Source: Comamonadaceae bacterium (GTDB lineage Bacteria > Pseudomonadota > Gammaproteobacteria > Burkholderiales > Burkholderiaceae_C). From it: a DNA stretch of 64,000 nucleotides. The position numbers and the translations under genes were made by a program. The stretch covers positions 1-64,000 of the forward strand of contig CANFLX010000009.1 in NCBI GenBank assembly GCA_947447985.1, given 5' to 3'. This document shows, piece after piece, positions 11,129-19,327 of the stretch. The notes beneath the pieces were generated by a model. That model did not search any database. It worked only from the letters and a program-made list of their open reading frames with translations, and was not told the DNA's origin. Numbering within the stretch: the first letter of the stretch is position 1; each line of letters starts with the position of its first letter.

Positions 11129-12675
11129 GCGTGCATCTCCAAAACCTTGCGCTGGGCCAGAGCCTCGAGCGCATGCGTGCGGTCGGAAAAAACCGATTTG
11201 ACGCCATTGATTTCTTGCGTCTCTTCGTGGCCCTTGCCCGCCAGCAAGACCACATCGCCTTTTGCGGCGCGACCAATGGCGCTCTGGATGGCGCTGCTGC
11301 GGTCCACTTGGACTTCGGCTTGTGGCTGTCCGGCCATGCCGGCCAAAATTTGCGCGACGATGCTGGCTGGCTTTTCGCTGCGCGGGTTGTCGCTGGTCAC
11401 CACGGTGTGGTCGGCCTTGGCGGCTGCAATCGCGCCCATGAGCGGACGCTTGGCGGCGTCCCGGTCACCCCCGCAGCCGAACACGCACCACAGTTCACCT
11501 GCGCGCTGTTGCGCCAGCGGGCGCAGGGCATCCAGGGTTTGGGCCAAAGCGTCGGGCGTATGGGCATAGTCCACGACGACCAAGGGCGCATCTTCACCGC
11601 CCAGACATTCCAAACGGCCGGGAACCGGGCGCAACTGCTCGCACGTCTGTACCGCCATCGCCAGACCCACGCCGAGTGCGCGCAGCGTGGCCACCACGTT
11701 CAAAAGATTGCTGACGTTGTAATGGCCAATCACCTGGCTTTGCAGCGTGCACGTCTGTCCAGCCTCCACCACGTCAAAGCGCAAGCCGCCTGCGGTGTGC
11801 ACGATGTTGCGTGCTTGAAGCCGTGCGGCCGCTTGCGTGGACGTGGTCCAAAGGTCCAGTTCCGATTTTTCACCCGCCAGTTCGAGGGCCAATTTCGCGC
11901 CTTGGGCGTCGTCAATGTTCACCACCGCGCTTTGCAAGCCACTCCAGCTAAAAAGGCGGCGCTTGGCATCCCAGTAGGCCTGCATGCTGCCGTGGTAATC
12001 CAAATGGTCCTGGGTGAAGTTGGTGAATACGGCAAGCCGAATGCGCAGCCCGTTCAAGCGGCCTTCTTCAATGCCAATCGATGAGGCCTCGATCGCACAG
12101 GCGCGCAGCCCCTGCGACACGAACTGCGTTAAGGCGGCCTGGAGCGATACCGCATCCGGCGTGGTCATGCCCGTGGAGCGCAGCGCCGCCAAGGCATCAC
12201 GGTGCTGCTCTGTTGAGGGTGTCTTGGGCAGCGGGGGCTGACCCACACCCAAGGTGCCAACCAAAGCGCAGGCTTGGGTCATCGGGGCAGGCAAGGCGCT
12301 CAAAGCTTGCGCCAACCACCATGCGCAAGAGGTCTTGCCGTTGGTTCCAGTAATGGCCAACACATTCAGATGGTCTGAAGGCTGGCCAAAAAACGCATCG
12401 GCAATGGCGCCTGCGTCGCCCTTTAATCCGTCGTAGGCCGCCACGCGCCTGTCGTCCAAGCCAAAAGCGTCCAGGCCCTGTGCTTCGACCAGGCAGGCGG
12501 CCACACCTTGCTGCAGCGCTTGGGTCACGTAGCTGCGGCCGTCAACGAGGGCGCCAGGGGTCGCCACAAAACCGTCACCTGCGCCCAGACTGCGACTGTC
12601 ACTGCCCAAGGTGCCACGCACCAGCGTGCGCAACCACTGCGCAGCTTGTTCGGGCGTGGAAAGCGTGGGCCGCAT
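11125..12675 (-). CDS. murE: UDP-N-acetylmuramoyl-L-alanyl-D-glutamate--2,6-diaminopimelate ligase
   Basis: MurE adds the third stem-peptide residue. The P-loop GTNGKTS is at residues 110-116. Residues 429-432 read DNPR, the motif that in this family marks meso-diaminopimelate rather than lysine as substrate, so the peptidoglycan is predicted to be of the A1-gamma DAP type. Length is 516 residues. The start ATG shares a base with the ftsI stop (TGATG). A C-terminal LLAGKGHEE segment, also typical of MurE, is present. Confidence 0.97.
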   Translation of the reverse strand: MRPTLSTPEQAAQWLRTLVRGTLGSDSRSLGAGDGFVATPGALVDGRSYVTQALQQGVAACLVEAQGLDAFGLDDRRVAAYDGLKGDAGAIADAFFGQPSDHLNVLAITGTNGKTSCAWWLAQALSALPAPMTQACALVGTLGVGQPPLPKTPSTEQHRDALAALRSTGMTTPDAVSLQAALTQFVSQGLRACAIEASSIGIEEGRLNGLRIRLAVFTNFTQDHLDYHGSMQAYWDAKRRLFSWSGLQSAVVNIDDAQGAKLALELAGEKSELDLWTTSTQAAARLQARNIVHTAGGLRFDVVEAGQTCTLQSQVIGHYNVSNLLNVVATLRALGVGLAMAVQTCEQLRPVPGRLECLGGEDAPLVVVDYAHTPDALAQTLDALRPLAQQRAGELWCVFGCGGDRDAAKRPLMGAIAAAKADHTVVTSDNPRSEKPASIVAQILAGMAGQPQAEVQVDRSSAIQSAIGRAAKGDVVLLAGKGHEETQEINGVKSVFSDRTHALEALAQRKVLEMHA

Positions 12676-14417
12676 CAGAAGCTCTCCTGCACGCCGGTCG
12701 CGACCACCTGGGGCCGGATGGTGATGTCGGGCTGCACGCCCATGACCCGCAATGCTTGCTGTACGGTTTCGCTGAATACCGGCGCTGCCACTTCGCCACC
12801 AAAGTATTTGCCTGCAGTGGGTTCGTCCAACATCACACCCACCACAATGCGTGGCTGGTCGATCGGCGCCATGCCGACAAACCAGCTGCGGTATTTGCGG
12901 TTGCCGTCGCTGCCATAGCCCTTGCCCACCTGTTTGTAGGCCGTACCCGATTTGCCGCCCACCGAATAGCCTTCGGTTTGTGCCTTAGGCCCTGTGCCGC
13001 CTGGGCCTGCCGCCATTTGCAGCATCTTGCGCACTTTGGCTGCGGTGTCGGCGGTAAATACCGGCACGCCCGCAGGCTGTTGGTCGCTTTTCAGCAAGGT
13101 GGCGGGGATGATTTGCCCATCGTGTGAGAACACGGTGTAAGAACGCACCATCTGAAACAAGGACGCCGACAGCCCGTAGCCGTAGGAGGCTGTGGCTTGT
13201 TCAATCGGGCGCCAGCTTTTGCCTGGACGCAAGCGCCCTGACACGGCACCCGGGAATTCAATCTGGGGCTTTTGCCCGAAGCCCGCGCCGGAAAAGGTCT
13301 CCCACATCTCGATGGCCGGCATTTGCATGGCGATCTTGGTGGTGCCCACGTTGCTCGACAGCTGGATCACTTGCTCCACCGTGAGTGCGCCGTGAGGGTG
13401 GGAATCGCGAATCGGCGAACCGGTAATGGTGAGCATGCCGGGTGCGGTGTCGATGATGGTGGAAGGCTTGACGCGTCCGGTATTGAGCGCCAAACCAATG
13501 GTGAAAGGTTTCATCACCGAGCCGGGCTCAAAGGTGTCGGTCAGCGCCCGGTTACGCAGTTGGGCACCGCTCAAGTTCACGCGCTTTTCCGGGTCGTAGC
13601 TGGGGTAGTTGGCCAAGGCCAGCACTTCGCCGGTACGCGCATCGAGCACCACAACGCTGCCCGCCTGCGCCCGATTGGCCAGCACCGCCTCGCGCAGCTT
13701 TTGGTAGGCAAAAAACTGTACTTTGGTGTCGATGCTGAGTTGAACGTCTGTGCCTGCTTCCGGCGCCAAGGTTTCACCCACCTGCTCGACCGCTTGCCCC
13801 AGGCGATTGTTGATGACATGGCGACTGCCCGCGCGGCCCCGCAGCGCACTGTTGAACTGAAGCTCTATGCCCTCTTGGCCGTTGTCTTCGACATTGGTAA
13901 AGCCCACCACATGGGCGGCGGCTTCGCCTTCGGGGTATTGGCGGCGGTACTCGGTGCGCTGGTAAATCCCTTTGAAATTAAGTTCGGCAATCTTTTTCGC
14001 GTTGTCAGGGTCGATCTGGCGCTTGAGCCAGACAAAGCTTTTGTCTTCGTCAGCGAGCTTTTTGACCAGCTCCGCCTCGGGAATGCCCAACAACTTGGCG
14101 AGTTGATGGCGTTCGCTGTCGTTGAGCGACACCTCGTCTGGCGCAGCCGAAATGCTGGGCACCGGCACGCTGGACGCCAGTATCAGACCGTTGCGGTCCA
14201 AAATGCGGCCACGGTTCGCTGGCAGGGCCTGCGTGCGGGTGTAGCGCACCTCTCCCTGGCGTTTGAAGAAGTCGTTGTTGAGCACCTGGATGTAGGCTGC
14301 ACGCGCACCCAAGCCCACAAATCCCAGCGCCAGCGCGCCAACGATCAGCTTGCTCCGCCACACGGGGGTGCGGCTGGTTAACAGGGGACTGGCCGTGTAC
14401 TGGATGCTGCGGCTCAT
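12675..14417 (-). CDS. ftsI: Septal peptidoglycan transpeptidase FtsI (PBP3)
   Basis: This class B penicillin-binding protein cross-links septal peptidoglycan with FtsW. A short cytoplasmic tail and one membrane anchor (about residues 23-43) precede the pedestal domain, which contains NRGRILDRNG. The catalytic serine is S300 in SVMK (300-303), the second motif is SSN at 354-356 and the third is KSGT at 489-492. All three active-site motifs are intact in 580 residues. The start overlaps the ftsL stop by ATGA. Confidence 0.97.
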   Translation of the reverse strand: MSRSIQYTASPLLTSRTPVWRSKLIVGALALGFVGLGARAAYIQVLNNDFFKRQGEVRYTRTQALPANRGRILDRNGLILASSVPVPSISAAPDEVSLNDSERHQLAKLLGIPEAELVKKLADEDKSFVWLKRQIDPDNAKKIAELNFKGIYQRTEYRRQYPEGEAAAHVVGFTNVEDNGQEGIELQFNSALRGRAGSRHVINNRLGQAVEQVGETLAPEAGTDVQLSIDTKVQFFAYQKLREAVLANRAQAGSVVVLDARTGEVLALANYPSYDPEKRVNLSGAQLRNRALTDTFEPGSVMKPFTIGLALNTGRVKPSTIIDTAPGMLTITGSPIRDSHPHGALTVEQVIQLSSNVGTTKIAMQMPAIEMWETFSGAGFGQKPQIEFPGAVSGRLRPGKSWRPIEQATASYGYGLSASLFQMVRSYTVFSHDGQIIPATLLKSDQQPAGVPVFTADTAAKVRKMLQMAAGPGGTGPKAQTEGYSVGGKSGTAYKQVGKGYGSDGNRKYRSWFVGMAPIDQPRIVVGVMLDEPTAGKYFGGEVAAPVFSETVQQALRVMGVQPDITIRPQVVATGVQESF

Positions 14418-14698
14418 GGCTGCTTCTCGGGGCTCTCGCCCTTGCCCAGGTACATCGTGACGCCGGGGCTGACCTGGCGCATTTGCAGTTTGTCGTGCGC
14501 TACCCGCTCCACCCGTGCGGGCGTAGCCTGACTTCGCTTTTCCACCTCTAGGCGTTCAAATTCTGTTGCCAGGTTGCGGGATTCGCGGTGTGCTTTTTCC
14601 AACTCGGTAAACAGCCGTCGTGACTCGTACTGAACGTTCACCAGGTACATGGCACTGGCCAGCGCCGCCAGCACGAGTGCGACATTCAAACGGGTCAT
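14414..14698 (-). CDS. ftsL: Cell division protein FtsL
   Basis: FtsL is a small bitopic divisome protein that forms a coiled-coil complex with FtsB and FtsQ and activates FtsWI. The 94-residue protein has a very short N-terminus, one membrane segment (about residues 4-21) and a heptad-rich stretch ([14 protein letters not shown] and onward). It ends in a [10 protein letters not shown] tail common in betaproteobacterial FtsL. Sequence conservation in this family is low, so position between rsmH and ftsI is much of the evidence. Confidence 0.93.
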   Translation of the reverse strand: MTRLNVALVLAALASAMYLVNVQYESRRLFTELEKAHRESRNLATEFERLEVEKRSQATPARVERVAHDKLQMRQVSPGVTMYLGKGESPEKQP

Positions 14699-15648
14699 GG
14701 GCGTGCACCCAAGGCGGTGGCGCTGCGCACGGCCATGCGCATGATGGCGCTGCGCGCACGGGGGTTGGCAGCCACCTCTGCAGCACTGGCACGGCTGCGC
14801 CCCAGGGCGCGCAGATGCATGGGCTTGGGCGCCGCAAAGGGCGTGCGGCGGTCGTAGACGTCTTTCGAATGCTTGGCGATGAATTGCTTGACGATGCGGT
14901 CTTCCAGCGAATGAAAGCTGATCACGACCAGGCGCCCGCCCGGCTGCAGCACGGCCAAAGCCGCCTCTAGCGCCTGTTGTAGCTCTTCAAGCTCGGCATT
15001 GATGAAAATCCGAAAAGCCTGAAATGTGCGCGTTGCAGGGTTCTGGCCCGGCTCGCGGGTTTTGACCGTGTCAGCCACGAGCTGGGCCAGTTCGGTGGTG
15101 GTGGCAAGAGGTCCGTGCTCTTGTCGGCGCGCAACAATCGCCTTTGCAATGCCGCTAGCAAACCGTTCTTCGCCGTAGTCACGTATCACCTCCGTTATAT
15201 GTTCCAGATCGGCATCGGCCAGCCATTGCGCCACGCTGATGCCGCGGGTGGTGTCCATGCGCATGTCCAGCGGGCCTTCGAATCGAAAACTGAAGCCGCG
15301 CTCGGGGCTGTCGATTTGGGGTGAGCTCACGCCCAAGTCCATCAAGAGGCCGGCCACACTGGCAGCAGGCAGTTCGCCGAGTTGGGAGAAGGGCGCATGC
15401 CGGATGGAAAAGCGCGGGTCCGCGATATCGGCGGCGCGCGCGGTGGCTTCGGGGTCCCGGTCAAAGGCGATCAGTTGCCCCTGGCTCGACAGACGCGACA
15501 AGATGCTGCGCGAGTGACCGCCACGACCAAAAGTAGCGTCGACGTAGACGCCGTCTTCGGGCGCCTTGGTGCTTTCTGGTGGATTATCGAAGAGCGCATC
15601 CACCGCTTCTTGCAGCAAGACGGTGGTGTGCGCGAGAAGTGCGGTCAC
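14695..15648 (-). CDS. rsmH: 16S rRNA (cytosine(1402)-N(4))-methyltransferase
   Basis: RsmH (MraW) methylates C1402 in the ribosomal P site using SAM. The SAM-binding [14 protein letters not shown] segment lies at about residues 38-51. The [12 protein letters not shown] segment and the late [11 protein letters not shown] motif are diagnostic of the family. Length is 317 residues. The 3' end overlaps ftsL by ATGA, and the start lies nine bases after mraZ. Confidence 0.97.
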   Translation of the reverse strand: MTALLAHTTVLLQEAVDALFDNPPESTKAPEDGVYVDATFGRGGHSRSILSRLSSQGQLIAFDRDPEATARAADIADPRFSIRHAPFSQLGELPAASVAGLLMDLGVSSPQIDSPERGFSFRFEGPLDMRMDTTRGISVAQWLADADLEHITEVIRDYGEERFASGIAKAIVARRQEHGPLATTTELAQLVADTVKTREPGQNPATRTFQAFRIFINAELEELQQALEAALAVLQPGGRLVVISFHSLEDRIVKQFIAKHSKDVYDRRTPFAAPKPMHLRALGRSRASAAEVAANPRARSAIMRMAVRSATALGARP

Positions 15649-15657
15649 GGACGACGC

Positions 15658-16086
15658 TCAGAACGAGAAATCTTTGAATACGTCGGGCATTTGCCCTTGC
15701 ATGGCTTGGGCTTCCTGGGCTTCGTAGGTGGCCTTGTCCCAGAGTTCAAAGTGGTTGCCCATGCCCAAAAGCACGGCGTCTTTGCTGATGCCTGCGGCGC
15801 TGCGCAGTTCGGGGGAAATCAGGATGCGGCCGGTGCCGTCCAGCTCCACGTCCATGGCATTGCCCAAAAAAATGCGTTTCCACCATTGGGCAGACATGGG
15901 CAAAGCCGCGATGCGGTCGCGAAACAGGTCCCACTCGGGGCGGGGGAAAACCATCAGGCAGCCGTGGGGGTGTTTGGTCACGGTCAGCAAGCCGGCCGCT
16001 ACAGCGCTGATGACGTCACGGTGCCGGGTCGGCACAGAAAGCCTTCCCTTTGCGTCTAACGTGAGTGACGAAGCACCTTGAAACAC
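15658..16086 (-). CDS. mraZ: Transcriptional regulator MraZ
   Basis: MraZ is a DNA-binding protein of the SpoVT/AbrB fold that represses its own dcw promoter in E. coli. Two AbrB-like halves are visible: [13 protein letters not shown] and [16 protein letters not shown] place the start at a GTG (16084-16086), giving 142 residues beginning [11 protein letters not shown], because the family starts there and an AGAGGG ribosome site lies eight bases upstream (16095-16100). The frame is open to an ATG at 16128, but those 14 residues are unlike the family. A 10-bp-period repeat upstream is a likely MraZ operator. Confidence 0.95.
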   Translation of the reverse strand: MFQGASSLTLDAKGRLSVPTRHRDVISAVAAGLLTVTKHPHGCLMVFPRPEWDLFRDRIAALPMSAQWWKRIFLGNAMDVELDGTGRILISPELRSAAGISKDAVLLGMGNHFELWDKATYEAQEAQAMQGQMPDVFKDFSF

Positions 16087-16142
16087 CACAACAACCCTCT
16101 TTTCCAACACGCGTGGTTTTGCAGCCACCTGCTGCCGGATTT

Positions 16143-16167
16143 ACCACTAAATTGCACTTTTTTGCAC
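16143..16167 (-). promoter_or_regulatory. Candidate MraZ operator: three direct repeats at 10-bp period
   Basis: On the minus strand three GTG-initiated pentamers follow one another at exactly ten bases: GTGCA, GTGCA and GTGGT, with GTG beginning at 16167, 16157 and 16147. Five A/T-rich bases separate each pair. E. coli MraZ is known to bind direct TGGGN-type repeats spaced by five bases upstream of mraZ, so spacing, orientation and position fit, although the pentamer differs. The last repeat is about 60 bases before the mraZ start. No clear -35/-10 pair could be fixed nearby. Confidence 0.6.
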
Positions 16168-16398
16168 TTTACCAGCAAATTGGGTGTTGGGGAGAGGATT
16201 AGCGCAATCTTTTTCCAATGAAATCAAAGACTTAGACGCGTTTTTTGATCTTGAAAAAGGTAAAAATATGTTCTAGATTAAGCACTTAGGACTTCTAGTG
16301 AAAGTGTTGCTTGAATTAAGCTTGTTCGTCGCACCGGTGACGCCGACGACAAACCCCCAGACGGGGCCAGGAGCCAGATGAAAAATGGGATGCGCCCT
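16168..16398. other. Intergenic region between the STAS gene and mraZ; AT-rich, no gene seen
   Basis: With the operator and mraZ leader, 16087-16398 is the only stretch over 300 bases without a gene. The part from about 16200 to 16320 is clearly AT-richer than its surroundings and is where a dcw promoter would be expected, reading leftward. I found no confident hexamer pair. The part next to the STAS gene contains a GC-rich inverted repeat at 16324-16350. No small ORF with a good ribosome site is seen. Confidence 0.6.
16324..16350. repeat. GC-rich inverted repeat downstream of the STAS gene
   Basis: CGTCG (16327-16331) pairs with CGACG (16344-16348) around a CACCGGTG palindrome (16332-16339). 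No T-run follows on either strand, so a rho-independent terminator is not supported. It could be a protein-binding palindrome or chance in GC-rich sequence. Confidence 0.3.
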
Positions 16399-17970
16399 TC
16401 AAGGGGCATCGCGCAAATGAATCTCCGCCAAGGTGTCAACCCCGGCAGACTTCCACAAGGCTCCCGGAAGCAGGCCGACGTCGCTGAAGTGCACCTCGGA
16501 CCCACAGACTTGCGCCTTTTGCAGCCACTGCAGCAAATGCTGTGTGGCAGAGGCGTCCATCCTCACCATCGTGGCGCAGTCCACAAGGATGCGCCCGGGT
16601 ACAGGCTCCGCCAGATTCAGACCCGTTTCCCCGAGAACGTGACCGTGCAGGTACCAGAGCGAATCACCCGCTGGCGCACTCGCCACCGGTGCCGTCGCCA
16701 AGGCGTCGCCGCTAAATTCAAGGGAGCCTGGATTCCATGCGGGCGCGGGTTCGATGAAAGTGAGGCAAAAGTCGGTGCACGCAGCGTCAAAAGCAGCATG
16801 CATGCCCATCACCGTTAATAAACCGAAGCGCAGCAGCCACAGGTGGCGACTGACTTCCGAGTTGCCAATGGGTGTGGCCTGCTCCAAGACGTACAGCAGG
16901 TTCGGCGTATCAACAAAGCGGAGCTGCTCCGGCGCGCCGTGCGAGGTGTTGAATACCTGGGTGAGTTGGGCCGCAGCATCGACTTCAATGGTGCTCAAAG
17001 ACGTCCAGTCCATGGTGCAATGTCCGCCTTGCGTCCAATGCGCTTGAAACTCGTCGGCAGCGACCCGATCGAGCACGCTCGGGCAGCGCCACTTGCGGGA
17101 GGGGCGAGATTTTCCCCGGTTTTCAAAGCGTGGTGCTGCGGAAACGCTCCCCCGTGAGGCCGAGTCGTCCCGGTCGGCAGAGGCGCGTCGCTGCCATTGG
17201 GGCGTGTTGCCCTCCCAAAAATCGAAATACTCCAGCACTGACCAATCAAACTGGGCTTGATTGCCTGTCGCGCGGTAAATATCCAAGAGCGCCAGTAATC
17301 GCTGAAGTGCGTGACCTGCGGAGGTCTCCCTGCCCCTCAGAGACCGTGCCAAATGCTGTGCCGCCAGCGCATATTGCGCATCGGCGAACAGCTCGGCAGC
17401 TTGGATCAACACCGCGTCCTGGGGCACTGGAGCGTGGGCGCGCGTCCCTTGCGACAGCGTGACCGCGCGGCGGTCCATCCACGCTTCACTGGCGGCGGCT
17501 GATTTTGTGGTGTGACTTTCCAGGGTTTGGACCAGCAAGACCGAGGCCGGCAATTCGCTGTGGTGCATCATGTGCGTGAGCACGCTGGGGGAAGCAAACA
17601 GGGAGGCGGGAAATGGCTTGTCGGTGCCGGTACCCGCGATGCCGACATCCCCATTGGAGTCGGAGCGCTGGTGGCGGCTGGAGACCCAAAGAAGGTCCAG
17701 TTGTGCCTCAATCTCGTCGATTTTTTTCAGGGTATCGCCCCGCATCTTGCCCGCGCGCGGCGCGGGCGCAGGGAGTCCGGCCAGCGTGGATGCTGCGACC
17801 TCGCCGGCTTGGCGCTTTTGCACGCTGCGCAGGTAGGCGAATTCTTGTTTGCGCACATGGTTCACCTGGCGCATCCACTGCGCGCGCGCGCTTGGTGTCA
17901 AAGCGCTGACGCCAGAGCCCTGCGATTCCCTGGCGGCAACACTCTCGGGTGATGGCGGGGTTTCGCTCAT
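16399..17970 (-). CDS. Uncharacterised STAS-domain protein (523 aa)
   Basis: I do not recognise a named gene. The C-terminal 85 residues (about 439-523) have a STAS-like pattern: a strand ending GRILVDCATM, a DASATQHLLQWL helix after the position where anti-anti-sigma factors carry their phosphorylatable serine, then SEVHFSDVG. A second, degenerate STAS-like segment is at about 317-366 (DWTSLSTIEVDAAAQL followed by LRFVDTPNLLYVL). The N-terminal 300 residues are polar, with a basic helix (RQVNHVRKQEFAYLRSVQKR) and an alpha-helical ADAQYALAAQHLARSL segment that resembles a TPR-type helix. No signal peptide or membrane segment is seen. It lies 27 bases after the dksA-family gene and may be cotranscribed with it. 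A protein-protein interaction or scaffold role is inference. Confidence 0.75.
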   Translation of the reverse strand: MSETPPSPESVAARESQGSGVSALTPSARAQWMRQVNHVRKQEFAYLRSVQKRQAGEVAASTLAGLPAPAPRAGKMRGDTLKKIDEIEAQLDLLWVSSRHQRSDSNGDVGIAGTGTDKPFPASLFASPSVLTHMMHHSELPASVLLVQTLESHTTKSAAASEAWMDRRAVTLSQGTRAHAPVPQDAVLIQAAELFADAQYALAAQHLARSLRGRETSAGHALQRLLALLDIYRATGNQAQFDWSVLEYFDFWEGNTPQWQRRASADRDDSASRGSVSAAPRFENRGKSRPSRKWRCPSVLDRVAADEFQAHWTQGGHCTMDWTSLSTIEVDAAAQLTQVFNTSHGAPEQLRFVDTPNLLYVLEQATPIGNSEVSRHLWLLRFGLLTVMGMHAAFDAACTDFCLTFIEPAPAWNPGSLEFSGDALATAPVASAPAGDSLWYLHGHVLGETGLNLAEPVPGRILVDCATMVRMDASATQHLLQWLQKAQVCGSEVHFSDVGLLPGALWKSAGVDTLAEIHLRDAP

Positions 17971-17997
17971 GGTGCCAAGCGCTCGCGCGTTCGCCCC

Positions 17998-19101
17998 TTA
18001 GTCGCCAAACATCTTCTGTTTGAGTTCCCGGCGCTGTTGGGCTTCCAGGGACAGTGTGGCGGTGGGGCGGGCGAGCAAGCGGCCCACGCCAATCGCCTCG
18101 CCGGTCTCGTCACAGTAGCCATAGTCACCGGCATCGATGCGGGCGATCGATTGCTCGATTTTTTTCAGCAGCTTGCGCTCGCGGTCGCGGGTGCGCAACT
18201 CCAAGGCATGCTCTTCTTCAATGGTGGCCCGGTCAGCGGGGTCGGGCACCACCGAGGTGTCCTCACGCAAGTGCTCGGTGGTCTCGCCGGCACTGCTCAA
18301 AATATCGCGCTTCAGCACATTGAGTTTGAGTCTGAATGCGGCCAGTTGCACTTCGTTCATGTACTCCGAGTCCGGCATGGCGAGCAACTCGGCGTCTGTG
18401 AGGCGCTCCACCGGCGTGGTTTTCCAATTGTTGGCCAGCTTGCTGTCTTTTTTCACAATCGCCGGAATCACCGGCGGGGCAAAAACAGCCTGGCTCGACG
18501 GGTTGAAGCTGGCCTTGGCCGCAGTGGATGCCACGGATTGCGCCATCGAAGGCACGGTCAGCATGGCCAGTCGCGAGGACGGGCGGCCTGATTTCACGGG
18601 GACGGTGCTTGCAGCGACTGGCGCAGGAACGGGGGCGACGGCTTTGGGAGGAGAGGAATTCACAGGGGCTTTGGTTGGGGATTCGACCACGGCGGCAGGC
18701 GCCGTGGCAGGAGTTGCTTTCGAGGGTGCTTTTTTCACCGCAGCGGGTGAAGCGGCAGCTTTCTTGGCGACGGCGGGTTTAGTGACTGCCGGGCTGGGCT
18801 TTGATTTGGACGAAATGGCAGCCTTGGCCGGTGGCGCCTTTGCAGCGACTTTTGCGGGTGACTTTACCGGTGCTTTGGCGGGCGTCTTTGCGGCTGCCTT
18901 GGCAGGGGTTTTAGTCGTTGTTTTTGGGGTCGTCGCAGCGGGCTTCTTTGCTGCAGCAGCCGGTTTCGCCGCGGCCTTCAGCGGCGCTTTGGCAGCCGGT
19001 TTGGCCTTGCTTGGAGTGGCTGCAAGCGGGGTCGCTTTGGCCTTTGGCTTCGCAATGGGGCTCGCCTTTGCCTTGCTTGGGCTTGCTTTGGTGGCTTTCA
19101 C
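17998..19101 (-). CDS. dksA: DksA-family RNA polymerase-binding factor with Lys/Ala/Pro-rich N-terminal tail
   Basis: DksA binds the RNA polymerase secondary channel and acts with ppGpp. The C-terminal 110 residues are DksA-like: a coiled-coil with the tip motif DPADRA, and the globular end YGYCDETGEAIGVGRLLARPTA. Only one of the four zinc-finger cysteines of E. coli DksA remains; the others are T, S and A. The first 200 or so residues are a repetitive K/A/P-rich tail like histone H1. I start at a GTG (19099-19101), with AGGAG at 19109-19113 seven bases upstream, giving 367 residues. The frame is open to 19251 but has no comparable ribosome site. The upstream neighbour is a CobW GTPase. Confidence 0.88.
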   Translation of the reverse strand: MKATKASPSKAKASPIAKPKAKATPLAATPSKAKPAAKAPLKAAAKPAAAAKKPAATTPKTTTKTPAKAAAKTPAKAPVKSPAKVAAKAPPAKAAISSKSKPSPAVTKPAVAKKAAASPAAVKKAPSKATPATAPAAVVESPTKAPVNSSPPKAVAPVPAPVAASTVPVKSGRPSSRLAMLTVPSMAQSVASTAAKASFNPSSQAVFAPPVIPAIVKKDSKLANNWKTTPVERLTDAELLAMPDSEYMNEVQLAAFRLKLNVLKRDILSSAGETTEHLREDTSVVPDPADRATIEEEHALELRTRDRERKLLKKIEQSIARIDAGDYGYCDETGEAIGVGRLLARPTATLSLEAQQRRELKQKMFGD

Positions 19102-19280
19102 GGCTGGACTCCTAACGGTAACGCGATGGTCGAGGGTAGGGTGTTGGGGCTTCCCTGCAGGGGAGGCGGGCGCTGCACCCGTCTCTTCGGCGCGGGAGTG
19201 TACAGGGTTCGTTGCGGGGAACCCCATCATGTGTAAAAGCGCGACCAACATGCGGTCTCCAGAAGGATATGAATCACCAG

Positions 19281-19308
19281 GCTAAAAATTGCTGCGGCGC
19301 AGCAATTT
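19281..19308 (-). terminator. Rho-independent terminator after the CobW gene
   Basis: On the minus strand, AAATTGCTGC and GCAGCAATTT form a perfect ten-base stem around a three-base loop. The stem runs directly into TTTTTAGC, starting 20 bases after the CobW stop codon. This is a canonical terminator shape and separates CobW transcription from the downstream dksA-family gene. Confidence 0.8.
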
Positions 19309-19327
19309 CGCCATTCTCGCTGAAAAA

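Noticed and set aside
18400-19100. Repetitive DNA in the dksA-family gene considered as a CRISPR or tandem repeat
   Set aside because: The repeats are short, irregular and encode a continuous Lys/Ala/Pro tail; there are no evenly spaced identical units.
18137-19285. A 382-codon Ala/Gly-rich plus-strand frame
   Set aside because: It is the antisense of the K/A/P-rich DksA tail; its hydrophobic repeats are a by-product of that repetitive sequence.
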